Shown: positions 12,133 through 25,057, numbered from the stretch's first letter. The stretch is DNA of 64,000 nt from Panax quinquefolius (GCA_020205615.1 CM035170.1:30943503-31007502); one strand, 5' to 3'. Numbers and translations are program-made. Notes: generated from the sequence alone by a model not told the origin.

Positions 12133-13054
12133 TTGCTGCTAAGATATCTTTAAGCTTAAACATCTTATGTACTTAGTAGCTTGGCGTAGTCCTCTTGGCA
12201 TTCTGCTTTTAGTCTGGACTACATCTTCTTTGGTGCAGCTGATCTTCATTCTGTTCTGCTCATCTTCATCTGTTGTCACCTATGCACCATCACCATTTGG
12301 ATCTGCTAAGTGTTTGAGCTTTTGGTAGATTTTGTCTGGCACTTAGAATTCCCTGAACCCTTCTTGACTGGTTAGCAGACATGGTTCTGCAATTGCTCTG
12401 GTTCAACTTTAGGTTCTTGGTGATTCATAGAGTGGCTCTCTGGATCTTCTTTATGCTCTGCCACTTTTCTGAATGCTATCTTCATTTCTTTCTCGTTTCT
12501 TAGCTTAGCTTCTATCTTCAGTGGCATTCTTATCTTTGTTGAGTGAAGCTTTAGTCTGTTTAATTCCTTCTTCAATTTTGCTTCACTTCCACCTTCGTAG
12601 TCTCACTGTTAATGAGACTTGTTTTGTTAAGCTCAGGTGGAACTCGTAGAGTCAACACAATAGCATTCCAATAACTCACGATTCTGCAACTTAGCAACTT
12701 CAGCAACTTTTGATCTTTGAAGCTCATGTTGATTTATACTCCTTCACAACCTTCCCGTTGTAATGTAGCCGTTGGGAGCTATTTGAATTTCTTCGCAGAT
12801 CTCGAGTTATTTGAGGTAGACTGCAGATGTGACATGACAGCTCCTTTATAACTTTCTGACACTACAGTCTACTATTCCACCTACCCCATCAGAGATGTCA
12901 CTTTGATGTCTTGGGCAGGTAGTCAACTTTATTTCCTCCTTCTGATTTCTCGATCAGAGGTTGTCCTTTTGCATCGATGCTCTCAATAAGCTATATTTGA
13001 ATATCAATCTTCAGATTGAACCGTTGTCAATGCTTCACTCTTCAAATGACCGAA

Positions 13055-14220
13055 CTCTACGATTCTGATGTATATCTTCTTGGACCTGATCGTAGTGTCT
13101 TATTGAATGTTGCTCATCGACAGGTTGAGACAACATTACGATCCTGAAGAGTTTTCATTGGATCCTCAATGTAGAACACTTCTTCCTTCTCTTGTCCAGT
13201 GCTTCAACATTTCTATTTGCCTTGACTGATCTCAGGAACTGATAGCTTGATTCCTTGTTATGGCCTCTTATAAATAGCAAGACACTTTAGATTTATGGCA
13301 TGCCCAGCTCGCTTTCTCCTTGTGATCTCCCGTTCACTTATCATCAATGGACTGACCCATTGCTTAATCACTTTAGCCTTGTTCTTCATAAGCTGACCAG
13401 TCTTTTTGTGTACACCCCATCAGTTCCTTCTTTGTTTGGAAAACACAACGATCCTAGTTACTTTTGAGATCGTTGTCTTCTGTTTACTTAACAGCTACAA
13501 CACTTTTTGACTTTCCTTAGTCAGTCACTTTTGCCAAAGTCTTCTTCTGATTAACCTTGTGGAGAATTCATCTTGAATGGCTTCACAACTCAATCTAGAT
13601 GTTGATTGGGTTGGTGCTTGGATCTTCTGTTAGCTTGCATGCCATTCGTTGAGTGCTCTCTGGTCTTCCTTGAGATGGAATGTATCCTTGCAGCTCAGAC
13701 CAGAGGTTTCATACTTTGGATATTCTGGGAGTGCTCATTTATTGAGAATCATATTTGCTCTACGATTCTGCCTTGACGTTGTGAGCACTTCTGTTGAAGC
13801 CTTAGTTCTGCACTCTAAGATTTAACTTTATGCAGACACTACGACTCCAAGATCATATGCCGACACTCTACGATCTCTGACCTTAAGTTTGATGTCTTCA
13901 TATGATCTGGCTCAATAACGATCTCTACCTCTGATGTGATAAGTAGACTCTACGACTCCGAGTGTGGTCTACGATTCTTGACTTGGCTTTAACAGATGCT
14001 TTGTCTGCTCGTAGATAGGTTATCTCTACGATTCTGAACATGACTTCTTCAGTAGACTACGGATCCGAGGAAGCTCTTCTCGACACACTACAATCCTTCC
14101 TCATTTCTCCTGGAAGTCTACGAACTCTAAGATCTACTATCTTGCAGACTACGATTCTGCCTTGATAGCTCTTCAGGTTTTCCTTGACTCTCCTGGAAGA
14201 CCACAATTTTGGTGCAATGC
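13055..14220 (-). repeat. Dispersed CAGAATCGTAGAG motif cluster
   Basis: On the plus strand CTACGATTCTG and close variants (TACGATCCTG, ACGACTCC, CTACGATCTC) occur about fifteen times, at irregular intervals of roughly 30-150 bp. Exact or near-exact copies are near 13060, 13758, 13968, 14028 and 14150. The spacing is too irregular for a simple satellite. Confidence 0.6.
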
Positions 14221-14290
14221 TCAACGATCAGACAAGCCTATCTATTACATTATAAGATCATCCTAACAAGTTTGATCTTTCTATATTTAT

Positions 14291-16813
14291 TGTAAGACCC
14301 CAACTTATTATTAATGAAATTAAATTTCCTCTATTTATTATTTTGAAATAGTAAGGGTTAATTTGATTAATATGATTAGTTATGGGTAAAATGCGCAAAT
14401 ATTTCAAATAAGCAAGTGGTTATAAAATATTTATTGATTCGGGGAATATTCGTACGACGGCTCAGCCTTGTGTGGACCCCATAACGGAAAGCGATTGGAT
14501 GAAGAAAACGACAAGTATAAGTTGTTTATAAATACTACAGTAGTAGTTATTCTGCAATTAATCTTTGTTAAAATACTAAATTGGTTAAAACATAGTAGTA
14601 CACGGTATTGCACCAATTATTGATTCTTATGTAAGAAGGCACTACTCAATAATTGTTATAGTAATTACTGTTCAATATTTTATTTTATTGATTCAATAAT
14701 TGCTACGTTGATATTTTATATTACTGTTATTTTAATAATTATCACTACACAGTATTTTTTATTATCGGAGTAATAATTCATATTATGTGAATAATATCAT
14801 TAGATAACATTATTGGCAATGTCTAGAAAGTTCTGTCTAAGGAGAGGTTTGGTCACCTAATTGCGCGCCAGTAAGGAGAAATCCTTATTGAAACCCCTCT
14901 TTCACAGGAACTACCACAGTTGCTAGTATTGTGATTCTGTAATATTATTTATGAATAATTAATTATTGATTTATATCATAAGGAAAATATTCATTTTATG
15001 TGGATATAGATGGAGAAAATTTTTAATGTGACAATTGTTGAAAATTAATATTTTATCTTTTTCTGATAAAATAATTCATTTAAATATATTATTATATTTT
15101 AATAATATAATAATGGGGATATTTTTTACAATGAATGTGGGATATATGAGTATATGAAGAGGAAGAGTATTTTTGTTGTAAAAGTTGTTTATAACATGTC
15201 TGTGGGCCCATTTCTTGACTGAAATTTGATTGTAGCCTGTAGAATCGCCCGTTTGTTGATTTCGGTCAATTTCTGTTTGAAATTTGGAAAAACTTTCTTC
15301 TGCAAAGTTGTAGATAATGGAATTTCCAAGTCAAAGACAGAAGGTTTGAATTTTTCTGACAAAAGGGCCATTTATTATGAATTATTGAAGTTCCGAAATA
15401 ATTGATTTTTGGAAGTTTTAATTAATTTTTTTAAGAAAAATGTTTTTTACATTTTTGGGCCTCATTAAACATGTGTTAAGTTGATGAATTCAGATTCTTG
15501 GTGTGCGTAGGAAATTTATATAAATATATTATTATTTTATTAAATTTTCTGCTTTGATGTTCTAAGCATTTTCCTATAAATAAGGTGCTTAGGTTAGATT
15601 TGAAAATCACACCTGAAACTAAAGTTTTCTCTCTTTATCTATCGAATCGAGTATTATTCTTGTGAGTATTTTTATACCTTGAGTGTTGCTATACGGTGCG
15701 AGTTCCCTTCAGCACTATATTCAGTATTCCAGTCAGAAGTACTGTCTTTTCGACGTAATAGATGTTATTTTCTTCATATATGATATTATATGATATTATT
15801 TCTGAACTTTTAATCAAATTTAGAACTTTTTGTGTCGGGGTTACTATTCACGTATACAGCACTATTCACGTATACGGCACTATTCACGTATACGACACTA
15901 TTCACAAAAAAATTAAATTTTTATTTTTCCTCCAAAATATCTATTATGGATACTAGCTTTGATTGTATCCATGTGTTGATCATTCTTGAATTTTACTCCA
16001 GTATGATTATTTATGAGGTATTTTTGGACATAGATAAACCGAAATACGAATCCTTAATATTTGTTATTTTGTTTCACTGGATTCGTTTCTTTTAAAATAT
16101 TTTTCATCATCCTCAGTCCTAAATGATGATATTACTGAATATCTTTGTCCTGTAGTGCAAAGATGAATGATTCCTGATGAATATCTTTGGCCCGTAGTGC
16201 AAAGATGAACAGGTGTTTAGATGAACATGACCAACTGGTGAATATCTTTGGCTGTAGTACAAAGATGAATATTTGATTTATGATGTATATTGATTGATGT
16301 TACAGGGATAAAATATTGATGACGGCCTTTTAATTTCATAGATAATAGTAGATTTCATTCTCTACATAACTCTTCTATGAATTATTATTTCCACTGCAAA
16401 TATTAATCTGAAACTTGCTGTCTATTGTATTTTATCAGATTTTTCCCTGTTGAAGACTAACGATAATTTGTTCTACATTATCTTAGTCATAATATTCTTT
16501 ACTGGGCTAGTTGAGCTCACCCTTTTCCTTTTTGTTCCATTTTTCTTCTCGTGAAGCGAGAATGTAGCGAGTACTAGTCTGGTATGGAAATGAAGGTTCT
16601 AGAAAGTCGTTTTAGTAGTCCTCACCATTTTGTAAAATAATGTATCAATAATTGTAATGAGGACTTATTTGGGTATAAATATTGTCTAGATGGCAATATT
16701 TGTATTTAAACTCGCAGTTTTTATGTTGTATTATTAAAGTTGTAGTTGTTTCGCATCATATGTATTTTAACGACTTAGAAAGGGTGTTGTATACCTATTT
16801 TTTGGGGCGTCCA
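14291..16813 (+). repeat. 5' LTR of the A element
   Basis: It starts TGTAAGACCCCAACTT and ends GGGGCGTCCA, a slightly mutated form of the GGGGCGTCACA seen at the 3' LTR end. A TATA box is at 15575-15582. The ACTATTCACGTATACGGC array is at 15840-15905 and hairpin units at 16138-16270. It aligns throughout with 25069-27616, with substitutions and small indels. Confidence 0.93.
15575..15582 (+). promoter_or_regulatory. TATA box, 5' LTR of A
   Basis: TATAAATA lies in 'TTTTCCTATAAATAAGG', at the same place as in the 3' LTR (26350-26357). It is followed by a short leader beginning about 30 bases downstream. Confidence 0.65.
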
Positions 16814-16816
16814 GGT

Positions 16817-16827
16817 TGGTATCGAGC
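16817..16827 (+). other. Primer binding site (initiator tRNA-Met type)
   Basis: TGGTATCGAGC follows the LTR by three bases. It matches the usual plant initiator-Met primer site TGGTATCAGAGC with one base missing. Confidence 0.8.
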
Positions 16828-17001
16828 TTGGGATATGATCTCTGGCGAGATCGGGGAATAGAACTAGGAGGGAGAGGCAGAGTAAATTCTTCGCTAGTGT
16901 GTCCTACCTAAGCTTATTTGTTGGTTGGTCATAATATAGGGATATTATGTGATATGTTAATTTGTTAAATTAACCCTTGTTTTATAAGCGAGTGTTTGAG
17001 A

Positions 17002-18160
17002 ATGTCGACTGAGAATGTTAACAGTGGAGTAAATGAGACCGTGGAGACACCTTTGCTCACCAATGAGGGAATGTACAACAGGCTGGCAATGTTCCTCCTG
17101 TAAACAACACCACTGAGCAGACGATGAACGATGAGATGTTTAGAAGCTATTTGCGATTCATGCAAAACTAGACGAAGGAGATTCCTATTTAAAATATAGG
17201 AAGAAACAATGGAAAAGCACAAGCTGGTCACAGCCAAGCAGTTCAAAGTGTTGGGACCATCAAAATTCTGGGAAAAGCCGGATCCGATTAAGCCGGAGAC
17301 GTGGGTCAAGCAAATTACCAAGATATTCGATGTCTTAGGATGCACGGAGGAACAAAAAGTTCCATTCGCCACTTTTATGTTCTGTAATGAGGCAGATTAC
17401 TGGTGGGAATTTGTGAAGCGTACCCATCCAAATTGGCCAAAGATGTCTTGGGAGACATTTCAGAAACTGTTCAATGACAAATACTTTCCTGAAAGTGTTC
17501 GTCATATGAAGGAGGTGGAGTTTATTTGATTGGAACAAAACAACATGACGGTGTCCCAGTATGAGGCGAAGTTCACAGAGTTATCCAGGTTTGGACCTTA
17601 TTTGGTGGAGAATGAGGAACGTATGACGCGGATGTTTTTGAGCGGTTTGAAACCCGGCATACGTCAATATCTCATTTCTTATAAATTTTCTCTCTACTCA
17701 GATGTTGTCAATAGGGCTCAATTATCAGAGCGAGATAACGAGTACGGTCAACCGAGGGACCACAACCAGGATCATACCGGTGACATCAGTCATCAGAACA
17801 ACGATAACCAGCGGAGAAAGAAGAATACGGACAAGAGCGGTAACCACTCTGGTGGTAATCATGGCCATAAAAATAGAAGAAGCGAGTCGGGAGGAGATTT
17901 TAAAAAGAGAAGGTACAACAACGACAATGTGAAGACGTCAGCACCAGCAGCAACTGGTTCTAAGGGAGGAGAACGACCACTGGTCGTATGCTATAAATGC
18001 TGAAAAGAAGGACATATTAGCCCAAACTGCCCACAACAGTTTAAGGTATGTTATAATTATGGAAAAGAAGGACATATCGCTTCGAGATTGCCTTTGTAAG
18101 CGAAACCAAGTCCAGCGAGGATGGTGACTCAAAAGGTCGTCCCGAAAAAAGTCAAAGTCA
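17002..18160 (+). pseudogene. gag: gag pseudogene of the A element
   Basis: Gag is the capsid/nucleocapsid protein that packages retrotransposon RNA. The ATG at 17002 begins MSTENVNSGVNETVE, matching MTSENVENSNGAQE of the B gags. A frameshift near 17080 leads to an early stop, and the capsid region resumes at about 17210 (LVTAKQFKVLG, then FDVLGCTEEQKVPFAT and ADYWWEFVKR). A TGA stop follows EVEFI at 17527. The C-terminal part is rich in N, H, K and R and has two zinc-knuckle remnants. In the first, CYKC..GHISPNC, a stop follows CYKC. In the second, one cysteine is tyrosine and the last is lost. RNA binding would be abolished. Confidence 0.88.
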
Positions 18161-18708
18161 ATGGTTCTGGAAGAGCGTTTGTCGTGGTCGGTCAACATCG
18201 CGAGGAACCCAAACGAGGTGATCACGGGTAAGCTAATCATAAATTCATGCGAAGTTTATACCTTACTAGATACCGGTGCTACCCATTCATTTATTTCTCC
18301 AGCTTGTGCTCAACGTTTAAACTTGACTCCAGAGAAATTAGACTTTGATTCATCTGTGGAGACTCCGTTAGGAGAAAATTTCATCACATCCACTGTTTAT
18401 AAATCTTGTTTGATCCAAGTTGGCACCATCACCTTACCTGTTGACCTTATCTCTTTAAAGATACTTGCATTTGACATGATTTTAGGGATTGATTGGTTAA
18501 CTACTCATCATGCCAAAATTGATTGTTTTAGTAAGGTTGTTAATTTTCATATTCCTAACCAACCTGTTGTGCGAATTCAAGCAACTAAGCCATTAAAATC
18601 AATCACTGTTATATCAAGTCATAAAGCTATTCGTTTATTAAAAAATGGATGTCAAGCTTTCTTAGCCCATGTTATGAATTCGAATAAAGACACGTCATAT
18701 TTGAATAA
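18161..18708 (+). pseudogene. Aspartic protease region of the A pol
   Basis: This is the retropepsin-like protease that cuts the Gag-Pol polyprotein. The active-site block LLDTGATHSF is intact (about 18268-18297), as is the following ILGIDWLTTHHA flap-side block. The frame continues into RT up to the stop at 18836-18838. The link to the upstream gag is broken by stops. The B elements have the corresponding region with a shared stop, so this copy shows the undamaged form. Confidence 0.85.
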
Positions 18709-19671
18709 TATTCCTGTTGTTATTGACTTTCTTGACGTATTTCCTGAAGAACTTCCCGGTCTACCCCCAGAACGTGAAGTTGAATTCTTTATTGATCTTG
18801 AACCTGGTACAAAGCCCATTTCTAAAACCCCATATTGAATGGCTCCTATTGAACTTCAGGAGTTAAAGGTCCAACTACAGGAGTTGTTGAACATCGGTTT
18901 CATTCGTTCTAGTACATCTCCTTGGGGTGCTCCTATTTTATTCGTAAAAAAGAAAGACGGGAGTATGCGACTTTGTATCGACTACCGGGAATTAAAACAT
19001 GTCACTATCAAGAATAGGTATCCGCTACCTCGTATTGACGACCTGTTTAACCAGTTGCAAGGAGCACAATTCTTTTCAAAAATCGATCTTCGCTTACGGA
19101 TATCATCAAATTTGAAGGTTAAAAGCCGAGGATATTCAAAGATCGCTTTCGAGAACTTCGATGCGGGCATTATGAATTCCTAGTCATGTCTTTTGGATTG
19201 ACTAATGCTCCTGCGGCTTTCATAGATATGATGAACCGAGTATTCAAGGATTATTTGGATCAGTTCGTTGTTGTCTTTATTGATGACATCCTCATATATT
19301 CCAAAAGCCATGAAGATCATGAGCACCATTTAAAGCTGGTACTGCAAAGGCTTCGTGATCACAAGCTATATGCCAAGCTGAAGAAATGTGAGTTCTGGCT
19401 TGAAGAAGTAGCATTCCTTAGGCACGTGGTGTCAAAACATGGAGTATCTGTTGACTCGACGAAGATTAAAGCAATACAAAGTTGGGAGCAACCAAAATTG
19501 GTGACCGAAGTACGTAGCTTTTTGGGCTTAGCTGGTTATTATCGGAGATTTGTGGAAGGATTTTCTCGAATCGCTACTCCGTTAACTCAGCTAACTCGTA
19601 AAGATACAAAATTCGTATGGAGCGAGGAATGCGAGAAGAGTTTCCAAGATCTCAAGAGGAGACTTATTTGA
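18709..19671 (+). pseudogene. Reverse transcriptase region of the A pol
   Basis: This is the RNA-dependent DNA polymerase of the element and the only RT in the window. It starts with VFPEELPGLPPEREVEF. After an in-frame stop at 18836 come [22 protein letters not shown] and [13 protein letters not shown] corrupted stretch near 19090-19180 stands where DLRSGYHQ is expected, with an altered frame and a stop. It continues with [11 protein letters not shown] and the catalytic block [15 protein letters not shown] (about 19264-19308). The end is [12 protein letters not shown] and [14 protein letters not shown]. Identification is firm; activity is not possible. Confidence 0.93.
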
Positions 19672-20060
19672 GACTGTTTTGACAATACCATCCGGTTCTG
19701 GATGGATTTGTTATCTCTGATGATGCTTGAGCAAAGGGTTAGGATGTGTTCTTATGCAACGTGGGAAAGTCATAGCCTATGTCTTGCGATAACTTAAAGA
19801 ATATGAGAGGAATTATCCTACTCATGATCTAGAGTTGGCAGCAGTCGTTTTCGTACTAAAGATCTGGAGGCACTATCTATATAGGGAGAAAGTGGAGATA
19901 TATTCAGACCATAAAAGCCTCAAATATTTCTTCACCCAAAATGAACTCAACATGCGACAACGACGTTGGCTTGAGCTGTTGAAAGATTACGACCATACCA
20001 TTCAATACCATCCTGGAAAAACGAACGTGGTAGCTGACGCGTTGAGTAGAAGATCATATG
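19672..20060 (+). pseudogene. RNase H region of the A pol
   Basis: The first part (19672-19830) is shifted and stopped but still shows the remains of PFVVYSDAS-type sequence and 'CVLMQRGKVIAY'. From 19835 the frame is open again with [31 protein letters not shown]. It then has [22 protein letters not shown] and [10 protein letters not shown], the usual end of gypsy RNase H. The part after SLKYFF is what the B elements keep. Confidence 0.85.
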
Positions 20061-20567
20061 CGGGAACGAGTGCGATGTTGTTAACACAAAGGCCTATTTT
20101 GTGTGATTTACAAAAGATGAAGATAGAATTCAAGACTCCAGGGACCCATGCAATGATGTCAAGTATACGTATAGAACCAACTTTAATCGATAAAGTTAAA
20201 GTTGCTCAAGCCATAGACTCGGAGCTGATGCGTATGAAGAAGAAAGTGCAAGAAGGTGCTATTCCAGAAGTAAGAATCGATGAAGAAGGAATACTTCGAG
20301 TCCACTCCAGACTTTGTGTTCCTAACAATTCTGATTTGAAGTACAAGATCATGATGGAGGAACACAATACACCATTTGCAATCCATCATGGAAGTACCAA
20401 AATGTATCGTGATCTTCGACATACATTTTGGTGGAATAATTTGAAGAGAGAGATTGCAAAGTGTATCTCGAGGTGTTTAACTTGTCAACGTGTAAAGGCG
20501 GAGCATCAAGTACCAAAGGGTCCATTGCAACCACTTGAGATTCCAAAATGGAAGTGGGAACACATTA
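20061..20567 (+). pseudogene. Integrase N-terminal part of A, cut by LTR G
   Basis: Integrase inserts the cDNA into the chromosome. This part has the linker after RNase H and the zinc-binding HHCC region ([18 protein letters not shown], then [16 protein letters not shown]). It ends at WKWEHI, where the LTR at 20568 interrupts it. The sequence resumes at 23971 with the duplicated CATTA. Confidence 0.9.
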
Positions 20568-23500
20568 TTGTAACGACCGAGAAATTCAGATCTTATTGTA
20601 AAATGATTTTTTTTATTAAATTAAATAATAATAAAATTCAATTCTATGTGTTATCAAGATGGTTGTCATTGTATAACCTATTGATGTTAGAATGTCGTAG
20701 TATTTGAGCTACGTGAATGAATTAAAGTGTTTGAATTTCCAAGACGAAAATAAAAGTTTTTCGAGAAATTTTGTGAAAAACACTATTCATCGGTATTTGC
20801 TCGGGATCTATTTTTGAATTTCTGAGAAATACGTAATGATAGAATGATAAAGAAAGATGGATTATGTAATAAAAATCTAGTTATGAAAAATGTAATATTT
20901 CGCTTGCGGACTTAATTTATAAACGTTAAGGAAGGCGAAGTAGTACTGAATAAGTAATAATTGTATAATACTTATGTATTGTGCAAAGTAATGAAAACGA
21001 GTATAATACGCAGTATTATACGAGTTGGTATGAAGAATGGAATATCGTATATAATTTCTTATGAATTAGAATACGAAAATGATACATAAACTATTTATAT
21101 ATATATTAAGTAATGTTAATGGACTTGGAAAGGTTGATTGGATTTACTACAAGTCCAAGTGTATAAAATGTTAAGGCCCAATTATTAATTAATGAACCAA
21201 CTAGTGTTTATTGAATCCAAGCCCAAGCTAAAATCCATGAGTTGTAATGACCCATGGGGCAAACCATATTAATATGGTAAGTATGGTGACCAAGTTAATG
21301 TGGTGACCAAGTTAGGAGTAATGGCCAAGTAATAGAAGTAATGGCCAAGCATATGATAAGAGTTGTGATTAGCAAGTAATGAATTGTAAGGAGGTGGCTT
21401 AAAGGAGGTGGGAAGATTTAATAACTAAACTACCCCAGCCTTGCAAATTCTATAAATAGAGAAGGCTTGCTAGCCATTTAACACTTGTTCAAATAATCCA
21501 ACATATTACAAAGTGCTTAAGTGTTAGAGAGAATAAGCTACAATAAGTTACTTCCATTTGTAAGAAGAAGAAGAAAGCCACCTTACCAAGAATTCAAAAG
21601 TAAGACTTCTTCTCCATTATCTTCTATCTCTACCATGATAGTTTGATAAGTAAAGTATGAATTAAGGATCATGGATGTTAAAAAGTAAGAAGAATGAGTA
21701 AGCAATGAACTTAAGTCACATAAGTTGGCAATAAGTCATTTGAATTTATAAAAGTTATAAACTTATTATAAGTTAACCTTGAATTTTAGTATGAAAATTA
21801 TGAACTTGTAATGAGTTTATTAAGAGGAGTGATATGGATGTAAAAGAACTTGTATGAACAAATGTATCATGAATACATAAGTAAAGTTATATGTTAAGAA
21901 CATATAAGGTATGATGATTAAGAAACTTTAATTGTAGTAAGTCGCTGAACAATGAAATCTTAAGTAGTTTATAATTTGACAAGTTATAAGCTCATGAAGA
22001 AATAAGTCAAAAATCCAACAATGAATATAAGTTGTTGTAATAAGCATGTTGAGATGTTCACATGATGAATGGAATTCATTTGTAATGTTGAACAAATCAT
22101 AAGAATGAAAATTTGCCAGGAATTGCACGATTGGACGATAATCGTCGAATTCGTAAAATTCTCGGAATAGAAGTCAAATTTTGTGTTTGAACTCAGAACC
22201 ATTGTTTTCCAATGGAGATAAGTCATATTTGTCATTTAAGAGTTGCAAACTTGAAAATGACCAGATTCCGACTTAGAACGAAGAAACGAGCGTTGAACGT
22301 TCATGAACGGTTATCATTTTCGTTAAAAATGAACCAATAGGTGATTTTTTAGCAAACGAAGTCAAATAGATAAAATTCTTGCATGAACGCATAGATTACG
22401 TAACTTGTGAACCGTAGGCTTTTGAACGAGCTAATTCGGACTTATAACGAAGAAGTTATGCGTCCGGGAAGTTCACAAAATTCAAAGATCAATTTTTTCT
22501 AGTGCATTGAGTTGGCCATGCATGGCCAACCCCTAGTAAAAGCCGGTCGCGATCATGACATGTAACGATGTCTCGAGCACACTCAAGAAGAGTTCGGCTG
22601 CAATGCCTTGAACCATAGTATAATTTAAAGCGCAGCAGCTATGCCATATATCTTGTACAAAAATCTTACGGGTGTGGCAATAAGCATGCATGCCCACTAA
22701 GTAAGGACTCTCCCTGCAGCGCCAGTCTCAGAACAAGGATGGTGATGAATGTTTCTAATTACAAAGAAAAGAAAGCTAATTGATTTAAAAGTAAACACAA
22801 CCTAAGGAATGTAATGTAACATTATTTAAACTTTGTTAAACCTTAAGGATGTTGTATAAAGGTTGAGATAACCTAGTCAAATATAAATGCAAGGATAATG
22901 ATAAACCGGAATAGATAGTAACTGAATCTAATACACAATTAGATTGAGATGAAGGGTAAGATATATTCATATACATACTTGATTATATGTGACCTAATGT
23001 AAGGCATTACGTGATCATGTATTGTAGAGACTTGAAAGACTTGAATATAAAGTTAATATATCGTAGCAGACGCTAAAGGCAAGTATTCTAACTCTTGTCT
23101 CAGTTCAATCTGAACAAGTTTTTGAAGTTCATGTATTCTTTCGCATGAATTGAGGTATGTTGAAGTTAAAGCCAATTCCTTTGGCTAGACTTGATATATT
23201 CATAATCTATTCATTTATTATCAAATGTTGTTATCTTTTGTCAACTACTTGATATGGTTTTCAAAAGAAGACTGGAAATGTTAAACAAATGTTTTGTCGA
23301 TAAAACGACAGGCACGTGAGGTTGTCAAATGATTAAACGTACATACGTTTAATGACTGTAGTGTTGATCAACATAGAGTACAATAGGCTGATCACCTAGA
23401 AGTGCTCGTAAGTAATATCGGGCTTACGAATTTAGTTCCGGGTTGTCCTTTTCCAATAAAGAATGAATACTCGAGGTCTTTGACCGGAGTAAATGTTTTA

Positions 23501-23970
23501 CTAAATATTGTTATTATTGTAAAACATTTTGACAGAAAGATGAAGTGTTATTTTGAATTATCAATGGTACTTCATAACTATTGTTCAGTTATTGAAGATA
23601 TACGATTTGTATGTGTCAAGCATGTTGTTAGTGAATTGTTATACTTGCTGAGCTAGTTATGCTCACTCTTGCTTGAACCATATGAATGCAGCTAAGACTG
23701 AACGTCCCGAAGGATCGAAAAGGATAAAGGAAAAGCTAAAAGCGATTGTTAAGTCATCTTGTAATAGTATAGGTTTATTGTTGTAATGTAACTGATATTA
23801 TGACAAAGAACCTTTGTAATGGGTATAGAACCTGGGAAATGTAAATATTACTTTAAATATATAGAAGTTATGTTCGTTCTTTGAGACTTTTCAATTGAAT
23901 GAATGTATGAATGTTGTACACTATAGCACCATCTGTTGGGTTGGAAGATACCTGGATTTGGGGGCGCTAC
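20568..23970 (+). repeat. Solo LTR G inside the integrase gene
   Basis: The insert begins (T)TGTAACGACCGAG and ends TTTGGGGGCGCTAC, both typical of gypsy LTR ends. It has a TATA box (21451-21458), a GA-rich leader and an AGCTAGTTATGCTCACTC block near the 3' end, but no coding sequence. CATTA at 20563-20567 and at 23971-23975 flanks it, and removing it rejoins the integrase frame. The terminal bases are slightly non-canonical, so the exact edge could shift by a base or two. A solo LTR of a third gypsy family is the best explanation. Confidence 0.8.
21451..21458 (+). promoter_or_regulatory. TATA box of solo LTR G
   Basis: TATAAATA in 'AATTCTATAAATAGAGAAGG' is about 880 bases from the LTR start. 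GA-rich leader sequence containing 'aagaagaagaag' lies downstream. Confidence 0.6.
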
Positions 23971-25057
23971 CATTACCATGGATTTCGTTACGGGTCTTCC
24001 CACGGTTTCTCAAGGCATAAATGCTATTTGGGTTATTGTTGATAGATTAACCAAGTCTGCTCATTTCTTGCCGATACGGGAGACTTATTCCCTTGAACAT
24101 CTTGCTAGTATGTACATGAATGAGATTGTGAGGTTGCATGGCATGCCAGTATCCATAGTTTCGGATCATGACCCAAGATTCACTTAAAGATTTTGGGTTA
24201 GCTTGTAAAAAGCTATGGGCACGGATTTACGGTTCAGTTCGGCATACAATCCTTAAACGGATGGACAATCATAGAGGACTATTCAAACTCTTGAAGATCT
24301 ATTAAGACTCTGTGTCCTAGACTTCAAAGGGAGTTGGGATAAGTATTTACCATTGGTGGAATTCTCCTACAACAACAGTTATCAAGCAAGTATAGGTGTG
24401 GCTCCATTTGAAGCATTATATGGACAAAAGTGTCGCTCTCCAATATGTTGGGATGAGGTGGGTGAAGTAACATTGTTGGGACCCGAGTTGGTACGTATGA
24501 CTACGGAAAAGATCCAAATGATTCGATAACGTATACAAATGGCACAGGATCGACAAAAGAGTTATGAGGATCTTCATCGAAAGGACGTGGAATTTAGTAT
24601 TGGGGATCATGTATTATTGCGTGTGGCTCTATGGAAGGGAGTTATAAGATTTGGGAAGAGAGGAAAGCTCAATTCACGATTTATTGGTCCATTTTAGATT
24701 CTTGACCGAGTAGGAAATGTGGCCTATAGACTCGCGTTACCTCCAAGTATGTCTCGTGTTCATAATGTTTTTCATATATCTGTGCTTCGTAAATACGTGA
24801 AAGACCCGAACCACGTTATTGAGTTAGAACCAGATGAGATAGCCGAAGACTTAACGTATGAGGAGGTACCTGTCAAGACCTTGGATAGGAAAGAGCATGT
24901 CCTACGCACAAAGGTCATACCACAAGTTAAAGTTTTGTGGAGGAACCATGCTATTGAGGAAATGACCTGGGAGTTGGAAAAGGAAATGAAAGCGAGGTAC
25001 CCTCACCTTTTCGAAACACCAGGTACGTACGTCAATTTCGAGGACGAAATTTCATAA
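23971..25057 (+). pseudogene. Integrase core and chromodomain-like end of A
   Basis: The core starts [10 protein letters not shown] with the first catalytic Asp. The second Asp is in [11 protein letters not shown]. At the third catalytic residue, GQSER in relatives, the Glu codon has become TAG (24274). Further stops lie after DPRFT and in VSLQK, HPQT and RQRI; the last three fit CAA to TAA changes. The frame recovers in VAYRLALPPSMSRVHNVFHI and ends in the chromodomain-like VKVLWRNHAIEEMTWE, finishing FEDEIS with TAA at 25055-25057. This C-terminal module is typical of Tekay/Del chromoviruses and is thought to bind chromatin. Confidence 0.92.

Larger units (their letters stand above)
11554..14290 (-). 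mobile_element. Sirevirus-like copia 3' LTR, first part
   Basis: On the minus strand this LTR ends 'TTCAACCCCCCTTCTAG...CTAACA', the usual copia LTR end with a C-rich stretch. Its start, TGTCAAGAATAAGC, is at 27851 next to a polypurine tract. The LTR is cut at 14290 by the A element, which carries a TTTAT duplication, so the two parts (2737 + 230 bp) belong together. The segment has three hairpin repeats (11946-12049), a (TTG)n/(GTG)n microsatellite and a scattered CTACGATTCTG motif. The flank before it (11549-11553, AGTTA) would be the target duplication, but the element's other end is not in the window. Confidence 0.65.
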
